Shown here piece by piece: positions 16,439 through 25,248 of a DNA stretch of 64,000 nucleotides. Source of the stretch: Desulfurispirillum indicum S5 (GTDB taxonomy: Bacteria; Chrysiogenota; Chrysiogenetes; Chrysiogenales; Chrysiogenaceae); NCBI RefSeq assembly GCF_000177635.2, contig NC_014836.1, forward strand, positions 415,501 through 479,500, read 5' to 3'. The notes under the pieces are model-generated. The model did not search any database. It saw only the letters and a program-made list of their open reading frames with translations, and was not told the origin of the DNA. How positions within the stretch are numbered: the stretch's first letter is position 1; each line of letters begins with the position of its first letter. The translations under genes were made by a program, and so were the position numbers.

Positions 16439-17446
16439 TTACTCGTACCGCTCTGCCATCCTCGCTGACTTTTCTGCAAACTCCTGCCGCAGTGACTTGG
16501 GTGCGAGCACTTCCACTTGATCAGCAAAACCCAGCAACCACCAGCGCAGTTGCCGTGTATCCAGCACGCGTGCTTTGAGCAGGAATTGGTCATCGGCATC
16601 GGCCTGGCCTGACAAGGTCTGATTTGTGCTGAGGGGGCACTCCTGCAGGTGTTCCGCCAGTTCCCTTGATATGCGCAGTTGCAGGGAAATGGTTTTTGAT
16701 GGGGTATTGGCGAAGCCCAGGGCACCGCTGGCCAGGTATTCGTCAAGGTCAAATCCTGCTGGCTTGCGGGAGGGCGTGTCAACCATCTGTGCGCTTTCAA
16801 AGCGGTGAAGGGCCAGCAGCACCACATGGTCGTATTCGCGCAGGGTGCACACCAGGTAGAATATCTGATCGTTTACCACCAGCCCCAGGGGGTTCACCAG
16901 GTACTCACTGGCCTGCTCTTCGCCACGCCTGCGATAGCGTGCTTTGCAGCGTCGGCTGGCAAGCAGGGCGTCGTAGAGTGTTTCCAGAACTTCCGGTTCA
17001 ACCTGTGGCGCAATCAGGGGCATGGAGCGGGGAATGACACGGATTTTCTCTGGCCAGTGGCCAAGGGTGTTGCTGGCTTGCTCACTCAGAATGGCTTTGG
17101 CGCGTAGCATGTGGGGGGAGAGGGAGGCCATGCAGGATTTTGGCAGCAGCTTGCCCAGGTATTCATCCACCATGCGCAGGGTCAGGGCCGTGGTGGTATC
17201 CATACCGGGAATGCTAAATGATTCACCACCCTTTGCCCACTTCCAGCCAATGGGTTTTTTCTCATCACAGGCAATGGGGAAGACGGCGGAGAGCTTCTGC
17301 AGGTCGCGCTGGATGGTGCGGAGGGTTACCTCGAAGCCATCATCGCGAAGCTTCTGCTGAATTTCACGAGTGCTGAGAACGGGTCTTCGCCGCAGCATCT
17401 GCAGCATTTTCCACTGACGCAGGAGGGTGTCGAATTTCTTGTCCAT
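16439..17446 (-). CDS. WYL-domain transcriptional regulator
   Basis: This 335 aa protein has an N-terminal winged helix-turn-helix (STREIQQKLRDDGFEVTLRTIQRDLQKL, about residues 26-54). A WYL ligand-binding domain spans the middle (YLVNPLGLVVNDQIFYLVCTLR), and a WCX-like C-terminal domain ends the protein. WYL regulators often control phage defence or DNA-damage genes. The start at 17446 has GGAGGAG seven bases upstream. It lies directly upstream of fic on the same strand, and I infer that it regulates that segment. Confidence 0.85.
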   Translation of the reverse strand: MDKKFDTLLRQWKMLQMLRRRPVLSTREIQQKLRDDGFEVTLRTIQRDLQKLSAVFPIACDEKKPIGWKWAKGGESFSIPGMDTTTALTLRMVDEYLGKLLPKSCMASLSPHMLRAKAILSEQASNTLGHWPEKIRVIPRSMPLIAPQVEPEVLETLYDALLASRRCKARYRRRGEEQASEYLVNPLGLVVNDQIFYLVCTLREYDHVVLLALHRFESAQMVDTPSRKPAGFDLDEYLASGALGFANTPSKTISLQLRISRELAEHLQECPLSTNQTLSGQADADDQFLLKARVLDTRQLRWWLLGFADQVEVLAPKSLRQEFAEKSARMAERYE

Positions 17447-17658
17447 GGCTGCTCCTCCACAAAAGACTTCATCACTGTACCCTACCTGATAGCAGAGTGA
17501 AGCGACAAACTGTGACGCATTGGCCGTCGGCTGAAAAGGCAAGGGTCGCTGAACCGCGAATGAACGCCAATAGACGCAAATGGCAGCAAGGGTGATGATG
17601 GTTGTTCAGGTGCCCAGCTTATTTTGTGTGTATCACGTGTTGGGTAAAGTCAATCACA

Positions 17659-18006
17659 TCAATAACGAGCGCCAGGTACCTGCTGGTATTCGTGCACCAG
17701 CACATTGCGGAACCCCACCATTTTCACCAGTTTATCGGCCGATTCGGCAGGGATGATACCTCCGCTGGCCAGTAGCCGAAACGCATCACGGCTTTCCTTG
17801 GGTATGCCCAGTTTTCTGCGCCTGACCACGTGGTTGGCCAGGTCAATACACTGCTCGGCAGCTCGCACCAGGTTGAACGCGATGGCATCCTGCTTCAGGT
17901 GGTCTGCCTCAAAGTGAAGCCCGGTTTCCCGCGAAGAGTATTCTTCGACTTTTCGAATGCAGCGTTCAATGCTCTCTGCTTTATTCAGGACAATGTCATT
18001 GACCAT
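17659..18006 (-). CDS. HepT-like (DUF86) protein, C-terminus likely frameshifted
   Basis: This 115 aa HEPN-fold protein carries the RX4HXY motif as RNVLVHEY near residues 100-107. In type VII toxin-antitoxin pairs HepT is the HEPN toxin/RNase, neutralised by the nucleotidyltransferase MntA. No mntA lies next to it; upstream is nadE, 37 bases away. After HEY it reads QQVPGARY and stops. Dropping one base at 17675-17676 would continue QQVLALVIDVIDFTQHV to a stop at 17619, a more natural C-terminus. Confidence 0.7.
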   Translation of the reverse strand: MVNDIVLNKAESIERCIRKVEEYSSRETGLHFEADHLKQDAIAFNLVRAAEQCIDLANHVVRRRKLGIPKESRDAFRLLASGGIIPAESADKLVKMVGFRNVLVHEYQQVPGARY

Positions 18007-18043
18007 AGATTCTGGTCTGCTCCTGCTGGATGTCGCCCAATAC

Positions 18044-19942
18044 CTACAGCCATCCGCCAAAGCTGGCGTCGCTTGGCATGCGCCAGTCGCCACGGGGCGA
18101 CAGGGCGATGGTGCCCACTTTGGGGCCATCGGGGATGCAGCTGCGTTTGAACTGCTGGGTGAAGAAGCGTTTGACGAAGATTTCATGCCACCTGGCGATG
18201 CTGGCTTCGTCGTATTTTCCGGCAAAGGCGAGGGCGGCCAGATGGCGTACTTTGGGGGTGCTGGCTCCGTACTTGACGGTGTGGTAGAGGAAGAAGTCGT
18301 GCAGCTCGTAGGGGCCGATGATGTCTTCGGTCTTCTGGGTGCACTCTTTTTGCTCGTCGCGGGGCAGCAGTTCGGGGGTGATGGGGGTGTTCACTATATC
18401 CATGAGGAGTTCTTCCATGGCGTCTTCACTGCGACTGGCTACCCACTCCACCAGGTAGCGGATCAGGGTTTTGGGGACGCCGCAGTTGACGGAGTACATG
18501 GACATGTGGTCGCCGTTGTAGGTGGACCAGCCCAGGGCGATTTCCGAGAGGTCACCGGTGCCGATGACGATGCCGCCGTGTTTGTTGGCGATGTTCATGA
18601 GAATTTCGGTGCGCTCCCGGGCCTGGACGTTCTCGTAGGTGACGTCATGGATGGCGGGGTCGTGGCCGATGAGCTTGAAGTGTTCCAATGAAGCCTGGCT
18701 GATGGCGATTTCGCGGAAGTCGGTCTCCAGGGCTTTGCACAGGGTGACGGCGTTTTCATAGGTGCGGTTGGTGGTGCCGAAACCGGGCATGGTGATGGCG
18801 ATGATATCGCTGGGGTTCCGTTCCAGCAGCGCAAAGGTGCGGTGGGTTACCAGCAGGGCCAGGGTGGAGTCCAGTCCGCCGGAAATGCCGATGATGGCTT
18901 TGGGTGAGCCTATGTGCTTCAGGCGTTTGGCAAGGGCTGCGGTCTGGATGCTGAAGATCTCTTCACAGCGTTCGTCGCGGCGCTGGGGGTCGCCGGGCAC
19001 AAAGGGGTGGGGTGGTATATAGCGCTGCAGTTCACCGATGGGAAGGACGGGGTGCAGGGGTATGGTGCGGTATCCAGTGGGGATGGGGTTGTCGGCAAAG
19101 CTGGTTTCGCTCATGCGCAGCTGGCTGAGCTTCTGGCAGTCGACATCGGCGCTGAAAAGGTGGTTGCCCCGCTCAAAGCGCGGACTTTCCTCCAGCACCA
19201 GGCCGTTTTCACAGAGAAGGTGGTGTCCGCCGAAGAGCAGGTCGGTGGAGGATTCGCCGATACCGCTGCCGGCGTAGGCGTACGCTGCCAGGCAGCGAGC
19301 GCTCTGGTTCTGTACCAGTTCGCGGCGGTAGTCGGCCTTGGCCACCAGTTCGTTGCTGGCGGAGGGGTTGAGGATAACGGTGGCTCCGGCCAGGGCGTGG
19401 CTGGAGCTGGGGGGGATGACACTCCACAGGTCTTCACAGAGTTCGATGGCGAAGGCATAGTGCTGGTCGCAGCGGAAGATGAGTCTGCTGCCAAAGGGAA
19501 CGCTGTCGTCGCCGATGGTGATGGTGCTGTTTTCCGGCAGCGCGCTGGCAGGGGTAAACCAGCGTCGCTCATAGAACTCACGCTTGTTGGGCAGGTGAGT
19601 TTTAGGGACAGCGCCCAGGATATGGCCGCGCTGTATGACCAGGGCGCAATTGTACAGGCGTCCCTGCTGGGGCAGTGGAGCGCCAACCACCAGGGCGGTA
19701 TCCAGTTCGCGGCTGAACCGGCACAGGCTCTCCAGCGCTTTGCGGACAGCCTGCAGCAGGCTCTCCTGGTGAAACAGGTCGGCACAGGTGTAGCCGGTCA
19801 GGCTGAGTTCCGGAAAGACGACCACGGCGCACTGCTGCTGGTGAGCTCTGATCGCCAGCTCTTCAATTTGCGCGCGGTTCCAGGCCACATCGGCCACACG
19901 CAATCCGGGGAGGGCTGTGGCAATGCGGTAAAATCCCAGCAT
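18044..19942 (-). CDS. nadE: Glutamine-dependent NAD+ synthetase
   Basis: This 632 aa enzyme makes NAD+ from deamido-NAD+ and ATP using ammonia released from glutamine. The N-terminal nitrilase-type amidase domain shows the triad Glu45 (FPELSLTGY), Lys114 (PKTHLPN) and Cys169 (ELCEDLW). The C-terminal synthetase domain has the PP-loop SGGLDS near residue 353 and [12 protein letters not shown]. The length fits the two-domain form. The start overlaps the cvpA stop by one base (TGATG), so it is the last housekeeping gene of the DMT transporter-to-nadE run. Confidence 0.95.
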   Translation of the reverse strand: MLGFYRIATALPGLRVADVAWNRAQIEELAIRAHQQQCAVVVFPELSLTGYTCADLFHQESLLQAVRKALESLCRFSRELDTALVVGAPLPQQGRLYNCALVIQRGHILGAVPKTHLPNKREFYERRWFTPASALPENSTITIGDDSVPFGSRLIFRCDQHYAFAIELCEDLWSVIPPSSSHALAGATVILNPSASNELVAKADYRRELVQNQSARCLAAYAYAGSGIGESSTDLLFGGHHLLCENGLVLEESPRFERGNHLFSADVDCQKLSQLRMSETSFADNPIPTGYRTIPLHPVLPIGELQRYIPPHPFVPGDPQRRDERCEEIFSIQTAALAKRLKHIGSPKAIIGISGGLDSTLALLVTHRTFALLERNPSDIIAITMPGFGTTNRTYENAVTLCKALETDFREIAISQASLEHFKLIGHDPAIHDVTYENVQARERTEILMNIANKHGGIVIGTGDLSEIALGWSTYNGDHMSMYSVNCGVPKTLIRYLVEWVASRSEDAMEELLMDIVNTPITPELLPRDEQKECTQKTEDIIGPYELHDFFLYHTVKYGASTPKVRHLAALAFAGKYDEASIARWHEIFVKRFFTQQFKRSCIPDGPKVGTIALSPRGDWRMPSDASFGGWL

Positions 19943-20565
19943 CAGCGGTTCCTCATGAAGTCCTGGTTGCTGTTGCCGATTTTGCGGGCTTCCTGCTTGA
20001 GGCGCTCCATATCCGGGACCAGCTCTCCCAGCTGAGTCAGGCCACTGAAGGGCGAGGGTCCCTCGCGATCAGGCAGAATGCTGGTGAAGCCCTGGAAGAT
20101 AATGGGGGCCATTTTCGCCAGCGGACTGCCAATGGTGCTCTGTTCCACTTTCTGGCGTAATTCCATGGGGTTGTGGGGAATGTACTGGAAACCAGCCAGG
20201 ACAAAAGAGAGTATGACGAGCACTTTGCCGGCGGAGATAATGGCTCCCAGGGCGCGCCCGACGGGGGAGGCTTCCTTGAATTTCATGAAGCGCTGGGCGA
20301 TCATGGTGACGATGTTGAGGGTGGCCCATACCATGAGAAATGCCACGACAAAGGCGACGGTGGCGACGACGCCGGCCGGGATCTCTTCGGGCAGGTTGCT
20401 CAGCAGCGAGCCGTGGACGGTTTCATAGCCGAAATAGGCGACCACCAGGGAGGCCAGGATCACCAGCAGGCCGAACACTTCGCGCATAAATCCGGAGAGG
20501 GCGCCCTTGATTCCTGCCAGGAGCAGGGCGACGACAATGATGATGTCGATGACGGTAAAGCTCAT
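19942..20565 (-). CDS. cvpA: CvpA-family membrane protein
   Basis: This 207 aa protein has four predicted membrane segments, beginning VIDIIIVVALLLAGIKGALSGFMRE, the CvpA signature. CvpA homologues are inner-membrane proteins linked to colicin V production and bile or envelope stress; the molecular role is unclear. The C-terminal 50 residues are polar and probably cytoplasmic. The start overlaps the yqeY stop by 4 bases (ATGA) and its own stop overlaps the nadE start. Confidence 0.85.
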   Translation of the reverse strand: MSFTVIDIIIVVALLLAGIKGALSGFMREVFGLLVILASLVVAYFGYETVHGSLLSNLPEEIPAGVVATVAFVVAFLMVWATLNIVTMIAQRFMKFKEASPVGRALGAIISAGKVLVILSFVLAGFQYIPHNPMELRQKVEQSTIGSPLAKMAPIIFQGFTSILPDREGPSPFSGLTQLGELVPDMERLKQEARKIGNSNQDFMRNR

Positions 20566-21014
20566 CCCAGGGCCTCTTTCACCAGTCGGTTCACCAGGGC
20601 GCCATCGGCCTTGCCCTTGACTTTGGGCATAATGACCTTCATGACTTTCCCCATATCCTGGGGGCCACTGGCACCAGCCTCGGCAACGGATTCCTTGATG
20701 ATGGCGCGCAGGGCATCCTCACCAAGCTGTTCGGGAAGGTAACGCATGATAGCTTCCAGTCCGGCTTTTTCCTTTTCGGCCAGCTCGGCGCGCCCGCCAT
20801 TTTCAAACTGCTCGATGGATTCGCGGCGCTTTTTGATGGAAGACTGGATGATCTGCACGGCTTCTTCGTCACTCAGGCCGGCTTCGCGTTTCTGATTGTT
20901 GACTTCAAAGTCCTTGAAAGCGGCCATCAGGAAGCGCAGGGCCTCCAGGGTCATCTTGTCCTTGGCGCGCATGGCCTGTTTTATATCTTCGTTCAACTGC
21001 TCTTTGATGGTCAT
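20562..21014 (-). CDS. yqeY: GatB/YqeY-domain protein
   Basis: This 150 aa protein matches the YqeY family end to end: TIKEQLNEDIKQAMRAKDK at the N-terminus, KKRRESIEQFENGGR in the middle and DMGKVMKVIMPKVKGKADG near the C-terminus. The domain is the tRNA-binding tail module of GatB; the free-standing protein has no fixed role. Its usual neighbours (dnaG, rpoD, rpsU) are absent here. It is coupled to cvpA by overlap. Confidence 0.9.
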   Translation of the reverse strand: MTIKEQLNEDIKQAMRAKDKMTLEALRFLMAAFKDFEVNNQKREAGLSDEEAVQIIQSSIKKRRESIEQFENGGRAELAEKEKAGLEAIMRYLPEQLGEDALRAIIKESVAEAGASGPQDMGKVMKVIMPKVKGKADGALVNRLVKEALG

Positions 21015-21064
21015 TGTGGTGCTCCTTGGAATATATGAGAGAATTCTGATTCACAAAGATGAGG

Positions 21065-21412
21065 CTAGCCCGCTGGCCAGCTGAACTTGCGCCCGCCCAG
21101 CAGGTGCAGGTGGACGTGGTAGACTTCCTGCCCGCCATCGCCATTGGTGTTGAACACCAGGCGGTAGCCACTCTGATCGATGCCCAGTTCGCGGGCAATG
21201 CGGGCGGCGGCGGTGATAAGTTTGCCCGCCAGGGCGTCGTCGGCTCCGGCCTCGAAGTCCAGGGTGGTCGGGATATGGCGTTTCGGGATGATAAGAACAT
21301 GCACGGGGGCCGTGGGGTTGATATCGTGGAAGGCCAGTATGTCGTCATCCTCAAGGACTTTGCGGCAGGGAATGGTGCCTGCCGCGATTTTGCAGAAGAT
21401 GCAGTCTTCCAT
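21065..21412 (-). CDS. HIT-family nucleotide phosphoramidase
   Basis: This 115 aa histidine-triad protein is of the HINT type. CIFCKI opens it and HVHLHLL near residue 99 is the catalytic histidine triad. HINT enzymes cleave nucleoside 5-prime phosphoramidates. The Cys pair near the N-terminus is typical of the subgroup. It lies 5 bases downstream of the DUF2007 gene and 50 bases upstream of yqeY on the same strand. Confidence 0.92.
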   Translation of the reverse strand: MEDCIFCKIAAGTIPCRKVLEDDDILAFHDINPTAPVHVLIIPKRHIPTTLDFEAGADDALAGKLITAAARIARELGIDQSGYRLVFNTNGDGGQEVYHVHLHLLGGRKFSWPAG

Positions 21413-21417
21413 GCGCT

Positions 21418-21648
21418 TTATTCCTCGCTTACGTGGGTTTGCATGATTTTTTCAGCGGTCTCCAGCTCACCCTTGCGCACATAGACATTGAAACGGCTCA
21501 TGGCGGCGAAGTTCACCGGCTCTGCGGAAAATTTGGCCTTTTCCAGCTTGCAGTCGATATCGGCGCTGCGCAGCAGGGACATGGTGAGATTGGCGGTGTT
21601 TTCGTCATGGTATTCTTGAAACAGTTCATAGCCTTCAAAGGACAGCAT
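21418..21648 (-). CDS. DUF2007 putative signal-transducing protein
   Basis: This 76 aa protein resembles the DUF2007 family: an alternating fold with EYHDENTANLTMSLLRSADIDCKLE at the front and YVRKGELETAEKIMQTH at the end, similar to PII/ACT-like small folds. Function is unknown. It sits between the DMT transporter (3-base gap) and the HIT gene (5-base gap), so it is clearly part of the same transcript. Confidence 0.8.
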   Translation of the reverse strand: MLSFEGYELFQEYHDENTANLTMSLLRSADIDCKLEKAKFSAEPVNFAAMSRFNVYVRKGELETAEKIMQTHVSEE

Positions 21649-21651
21649 GGC

Positions 21652-22524
21652 TCACCCCATTCGGATCAGGATTACTCCCGCCACAATGATAACCGTAGCG
21701 ATAATGCGCGTTATACCAAAAGTTTCGCGAAAGATAAAGAAACCGATGCCGATGCTGAAAAGGCTGCTGACCTGACGCAGGGCAGTGGCGTAGCTGGCGG
21801 GGATGTCCTGCAGGCCTATGCGGAAGGTTACAAAGGAAATTGCCATGGCAACGCCTCCCAGGAGAAGGATGCCGGGCTGCTGACGCATTTCCTGGAGCAG
21901 GTGGGCGCCATGGCGGGTGTAGACCATCCAGAGCAGGTGGAACAGGAGCATGACGACGCACACGTTAAAGGTGTAGGCGTAGACAGTGCCGACGGTGACG
22001 CCGATCTTGTCGGTGATGGCCCCAAAAGAGTAGAAGAACGCGGCCAGCAGGGCAAAGTGGGCGCCCGTTTCGCGGAAGTTGCCGCGCACCAGCTTCTTTG
22101 ATCCCGGCAGAAACTGATTAGCCTGGATGGAGACGGCGCCGTAGAGGATGAGCAGGATGCCGGCAAAGCCGATGAGGCTGATGCGTTCATCCAGGAAGAG
22201 GTAGCCCCAGATGGGGATATAGATTGGTCCTGTGACGGTCAGAGGATAGACGGCGCTCAGGTCGCCGCGCATATAGGAGCGGGCCACAAAAAACTGGTAG
22301 AGGAAGAAAAAAAAGCCGGAGCCTGCAGCGGCCAGAATGACCGGTGGCTGCAGGGTATTGCGGAGCTCTCCGCTGACGATCACAAAACCTCCCATAATCA
22401 GAACGGTGACGATCATCATGATGGCAATGGCGCTGACTTTATCCTTGGAAACTTTCAGGAAGGCGTTCCAGAGTACATGGGAAAATGCACTGACAATGAT
22501 GAAAAGGAAACCGGTTGTGCCCAT
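21652..22524 (-). CDS. EamA/DMT-family transporter
   Basis: This 290 aa integral membrane protein has about ten hydrophobic helices arranged as two EamA repeats, the drug/metabolite transporter fold. It begins with an uncleaved signal-anchor helix (FLFIIVSAFSHVLWNAF). The substrate cannot be told from sequence; exporters of amino acids or metabolites are common. It is the first gene of the minus-strand run down to nadE, divergent from the isochorismatase-like gene over a 194-base intergenic region. Confidence 0.85.
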   Translation of the reverse strand: MGTTGFLFIIVSAFSHVLWNAFLKVSKDKVSAIAIMMIVTVLIMGGFVIVSGELRNTLQPPVILAAAGSGFFFFLYQFFVARSYMRGDLSAVYPLTVTGPIYIPIWGYLFLDERISLIGFAGILLILYGAVSIQANQFLPGSKKLVRGNFRETGAHFALLAAFFYSFGAITDKIGVTVGTVYAYTFNVCVVMLLFHLLWMVYTRHGAHLLQEMRQQPGILLLGGVAMAISFVTFRIGLQDIPASYATALRQVSSLFSIGIGFFIFRETFGITRIIATVIIVAGVILIRMG

Positions 22525-22718
22525 GGAGGTGAAATCCTCTTTGTGTTTTTCTCGAAATGGTATAAGGTTAGCGGGAAAACGCAGCAGTATAATGCGATTT
22601 TATTTTGAGCCAGCAGGCTGTTCTCAGCTGTGGCTGTCTTCTTTTGTGAGTTGTGCGTGGGGAAGGTTTACTCACTTCCCTTTCAGCACCGAGAATCCCC
22701 GTTAGAAGGAGAGGGCGC

Positions 22719-23267
22719 GTGTACCATCCACTTGATCCCGCTACGACGCTTTTCATGGTTATTGATATACAGGGGAAACTGGCGCAGATTATGCCGCGCC
22801 GCGAAAGTATCCTCAAGAACACCTCCATCATGATTCAGAGCTGCCACATGCTCGGCGTGCCGCTGTGTGTCACGGAGCAGTATCCGGCCGGACTCGGTCA
22901 CACCGACCCTGCTTTGCTGGAGCTGCTACGCGAGGAAGACCCTGTCCTGGAAAAAATCACTTTTTCCGCCTACACCGACGAAGTACAACAGATGCTGGAG
23001 CAGAAGCGCATTGCCAACGTGGTGATTGCCGGAATCGAAACCCATATCTGCGTGTTCCAGACCATCCGCAGTCTCACGGGAGCGGGTTTTGGCGTATATC
23101 TCCTGCAGGACGCTGCCGGCAGCCGCTCCGAGGAAAATTACCTGAGCGGCCTTGATCTGGCAAGGCAAATGGGCGCTGTGGTGACAAATACCGAAAGCGT
23201 TCTGTTTGACCTGCTGGGCAAGGCGGGCACAGGCGAGTTCAAAGCCATATCCAAATTGGTAAAATAG
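22719..23267 (+). CDS. Isochorismatase-like cysteine hydrolase
   Basis: This 182 aa protein is of the isochorismatase/nicotinamidase fold. Asp in MVIDIQGK near residue 14, Lys in EKITFSAY and Cys in AGIETHICVFQT (near residue 110) form the catalytic triad. It is close to the YcaC/RutB-like group with unknown substrate. The GTG start at 22719 is chosen because AGAAGGAG ends seven bases upstream; the frame is open further up without a ribosome site. The DtxR-type regulator follows after 19 bases. Confidence 0.85.
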   Translation: MYHPLDPATTLFMVIDIQGKLAQIMPRRESILKNTSIMIQSCHMLGVPLCVTEQYPAGLGHTDPALLELLREEDPVLEKITFSAYTDEVQQMLEQKRIANVVIAGIETHICVFQTIRSLTGAGFGVYLLQDAAGSRSEENYLSGLDLARQMGAVVTNTESVLFDLLGKAGTGEFKAISKLVK

Positions 23268-23286
23268 CGAAAGCAGGTAACACAAC

Positions 23287-23682
23287 ATGAGCCATCCTGA
23301 AATGACACCGTCAATGGAAGACTATCTTGAGGCAATTTACAGCCTGGTTCAGGAGAACAAGGTTGCCCGTACCAGGGATATCGCCCTCTCACTTTCCGTC
23401 AAGATGCCGTCGGTAACATCGGCTTTGAAAAAGCTCTCGGATCTGGGCATGGTCAACTACGACCCCTACCAGTACATTACCCTGACCAAAGAAGGTGAGC
23501 GCCACGCCAAGCAGACACTGCAGAAGCACCACACTCTGAAGGAGTTCTTTGAAAGCGTTGTGGATATTCCCTCGACCAAGGCTTCGGAGCTGGCGTGCAT
23601 GCTGGAGCATCACATTGATATGAAGGGCCTGGAGAAGTTTTCAGTGGTTATTCGGGAGTACAAAGAGCGGGCAAAGGGCTGA
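23287..23682 (+). CDS. DtxR/MntR-family metal-dependent regulator
   Basis: This 131 aa protein matches the DtxR/MntR N-terminal domains: PSMEDYLEAIYSL, a winged helix with SLSVKMPSVTSALKKLSDLG, and the metal-binding dimerisation helices including ACMLEHHID (residue ~104). It lacks the SH3 extension, like MntR. Fe or Mn control is likely. A small Cys-containing membrane protein follows immediately, suggesting an iron-uptake link, although no feoAB or mntH is in the window. Confidence 0.9.
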   Translation: MSHPEMTPSMEDYLEAIYSLVQENKVARTRDIALSLSVKMPSVTSALKKLSDLGMVNYDPYQYITLTKEGERHAKQTLQKHHTLKEFFESVVDIPSTKASELACMLEHHIDMKGLEKFSVVIREYKERAKG

Positions 23683-23686
23683 CGGC

Positions 23687-23836
23687 ATGGACAGGGAAGT
23701 CGGTTCCATCATCGTCGGTATTTTCCTGTGCTTTGTCTTCTACCGGCTTCTCATGAAGGTGCGCTCCAGGACGTCCCAAAGCGCTCCGCGCAAGGGCAGC
23801 TATCCCTGTCCGCCGGGTTCGTGCAACCCCTCGTGA
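23687..23836 (+). CDS. Small Cys-containing membrane protein
   Basis: A 49 aa frame starts 4 bases after the regulator stop. Residues of about 5-22 are one hydrophobic helix (GSIIVGIFLCFVFYRLLM), followed by a basic stretch and a tail CPPGSCNPS. The layout recalls the FeoB-associated Cys-rich membrane proteins that accompany iron regulators; I infer but cannot confirm this. It overlaps the 3-prime end of the convergent folK by 37 bases. The ribosome site is weak. Confidence 0.45.
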   Translation: MDREVGSIIVGIFLCFVFYRLLMKVRSRTSQSAPRKGSYPCPPGSCNPS

Positions 23837-24336
23837 GTCTTTCTCTCAAGCTCCTGTAAACGATCCCGGAGGGCCTCTCCGGTGACCGGGTCTTTCAGAC
23901 CTTTGTCGAATTCCAGCAGGAGCTTCAGGACAAAGTCCCGGTTCCGATAGTCCCCATGGGGGATCATGAGTTCCGGCGACTGCACCATCCAGTTTCCGTA
24001 AAAGATGATGTCGATATCTATCTCCCGCGGTCCCCAGCGGAAACTTTCCCGTCTTCCCACCTGCTGTTCCGTCTCCTTGACAGCCCGCAGAAGCTGGCGG
24101 GGCAGCAGACCTGTTTTCAGGTGGAGCACCTGATTGAGAAAGTCTTCCTGCTGGGTATAGCCGTAGGGCGGCGTCCGCAGCACGGGAGACTGCCAGGTGA
24201 TGTGGGTGTCCGGCAGCTGTCCGAGCAGCTCGATGGCCTGTTGCAGGAAGTGTTCGCGGGGGGGACGGTTGCTCCCCAGCAGTAAAAAGGCGGTCTCGCC
24301 GGAGGCGTCACTGCCTGTCAGATCTATCCTGGTCAT
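23800..24336 (-). CDS. folK: 6-hydroxymethyl-7,8-dihydropterin pyrophosphokinase
   Basis: This 178 aa enzyme transfers pyrophosphate from ATP to the pterin in folate synthesis. Family signatures: LLLGSN near residue 19, then FLNQV, RWGPREIDIDIIFYG (Mg- and ATP-binding residues, about 105-119) and IPHGDYRNRDFVL. The start at 24336 is preferred over one at 24378, which lies deeper inside the fxsA gene; at 24336 the overlap is 29 bases with AAAGGAA upstream. folP and folB are not nearby. Confidence 0.92.
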   Translation of the reverse strand: MTRIDLTGSDASGETAFLLLGSNRPPREHFLQQAIELLGQLPDTHITWQSPVLRTPPYGYTQQEDFLNQVLHLKTGLLPRQLLRAVKETEQQVGRRESFRWGPREIDIDIIFYGNWMVQSPELMIPHGDYRNRDFVLKLLLEFDKGLKDPVTGEALRDRLQELERKTHEGLHEPGGQG

Positions 24337-24799
24337 GGAATCGGGATTCCTTTTTCTCTTCTTTGAAGTCCACATCAATCACCTGATTCTGTTGTGACCG
24401 ACGGGATTGTTGCTCCGGGTGTGATTCTCCGGTGTGATACACCCGTATGCGGGAACGATAGTGGCCGAGAATGGCCTGGCGCATCCAGGGCCGTGTCATG
24501 GGCAGGATGCATGCCAGCCCCAGGGCGTCGGTCAGAAAGCCGGGCGTCAGCAGGAGCGCGCCACCGCCGAAAATCATCAGGGCGTCCACCAGTTCCACGG
24601 TGGGAACTTCTCCCCGGGCAGTCATCTGCTGCATGCGATAGACCACGGACATACCCTCGCTGCGGGCGTAGTAAGCTCCCACAGCGGCGGTGATAATCAC
24701 CAGGGCAATGGTGTTGAGGGCGCCGATAATGGCGCCGACCCGCAGCAGCAAAAAGAGCTCAACCAGGGGAATGACAATAAACAGCAAAAACAGTTGCAA
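24308..24799 (-). CDS. fxsA: FxsA-family membrane protein
   Basis: This 163 aa inner-membrane protein is of the FxsA family (suppressor of F exclusion of phage T7 in E. coli). Three to four hydrophobic helices occupy residues 1-110, including LFLLFIVIPLVELFLLL and the conserved GGALLLTPGFLTDALG. The C-terminal 45 residues are charged and cytoplasmic. The gene overlaps folK downstream. Confidence 0.88.
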   Translation of the reverse strand: MQLFLLFIVIPLVELFLLLRVGAIIGALNTIALVIITAAVGAYYARSEGMSVVYRMQQMTARGEVPTVELVDALMIFGGGALLLTPGFLTDALGLACILPMTRPWMRQAILGHYRSRIRVYHTGESHPEQQSRRSQQNQVIDVDFKEEKKESRFHDQDRSDRQ

Positions 24800-24839
24800 T
24801 GTTCTCTCCGCGTTAGGTTCTCGTGGGCAGGTTCGTTAG

Positions 24840-24866
24840 CAGGCTGCTGAAAAACCCTCATCTGCG
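24840..24866 (+). repeat. Dispersed palindromic repeat, copy 4 (left end only)
   Basis: Only the first 27 bases (CAGGCTGCTGAAAAACCCTC and the next seven) match the family; the sequence then diverges. It opens the gene-free interval 24800-25469, which is otherwise made of copies 5 and 6 plus unassigned sequence. Confidence 0.7.
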
Positions 24867-24965
24867 TGGATATTACCCTTTTTGACCGCGCAAAAGGGCA
24901 CAAAACGCGCCCCCGAACGCCCGTTTTTCCGGATCGTTGGCTCGCCTGTTCTGGAGATCCGGCAG

Positions 24966-25089
24966 CAGGCTGCTCAAAGAGGCCCATCTGCTGCGTTGCC
25001 GGGCATCGCTCGTCACTGCGACGTACAGGGAGTACGCCTCGCTCCTCGCTTTGCCCGCGCCTTGCACCTGGGCCTCTTTGCGTTGCCTG
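24966..25089 (+). repeat. Dispersed palindromic repeat, copy 5 (variant)
   Basis: This is a diverged copy: CAGGCTGCTCAAAGAGGCCC on the left and GGGCCTCTTTGCGTTGCCTG on the right. The arms of this copy match each other (AAAGAGGCCC with GGGCCTCTTT) while differing from the other copies, which is compensatory change in the stem. The centre CGTACAGGGAGTACG is kept. Confidence 0.8.
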
Positions 25090-25248
25090 ACCCCTGCCTC
25101 CCTGCAGTGCTGCCGGACCACTCACTTCCTGTGAGTGTCCCGTTGGGTTTTGCCAGCCAGGCGTCGCACTCACCGGACGGGCTCAGGGGGGAACGGCCTG
25201 TTTCTGTTTCTCCCCCGTGTGCTGGCCCAGCCAGGACGCGCTGACTGT

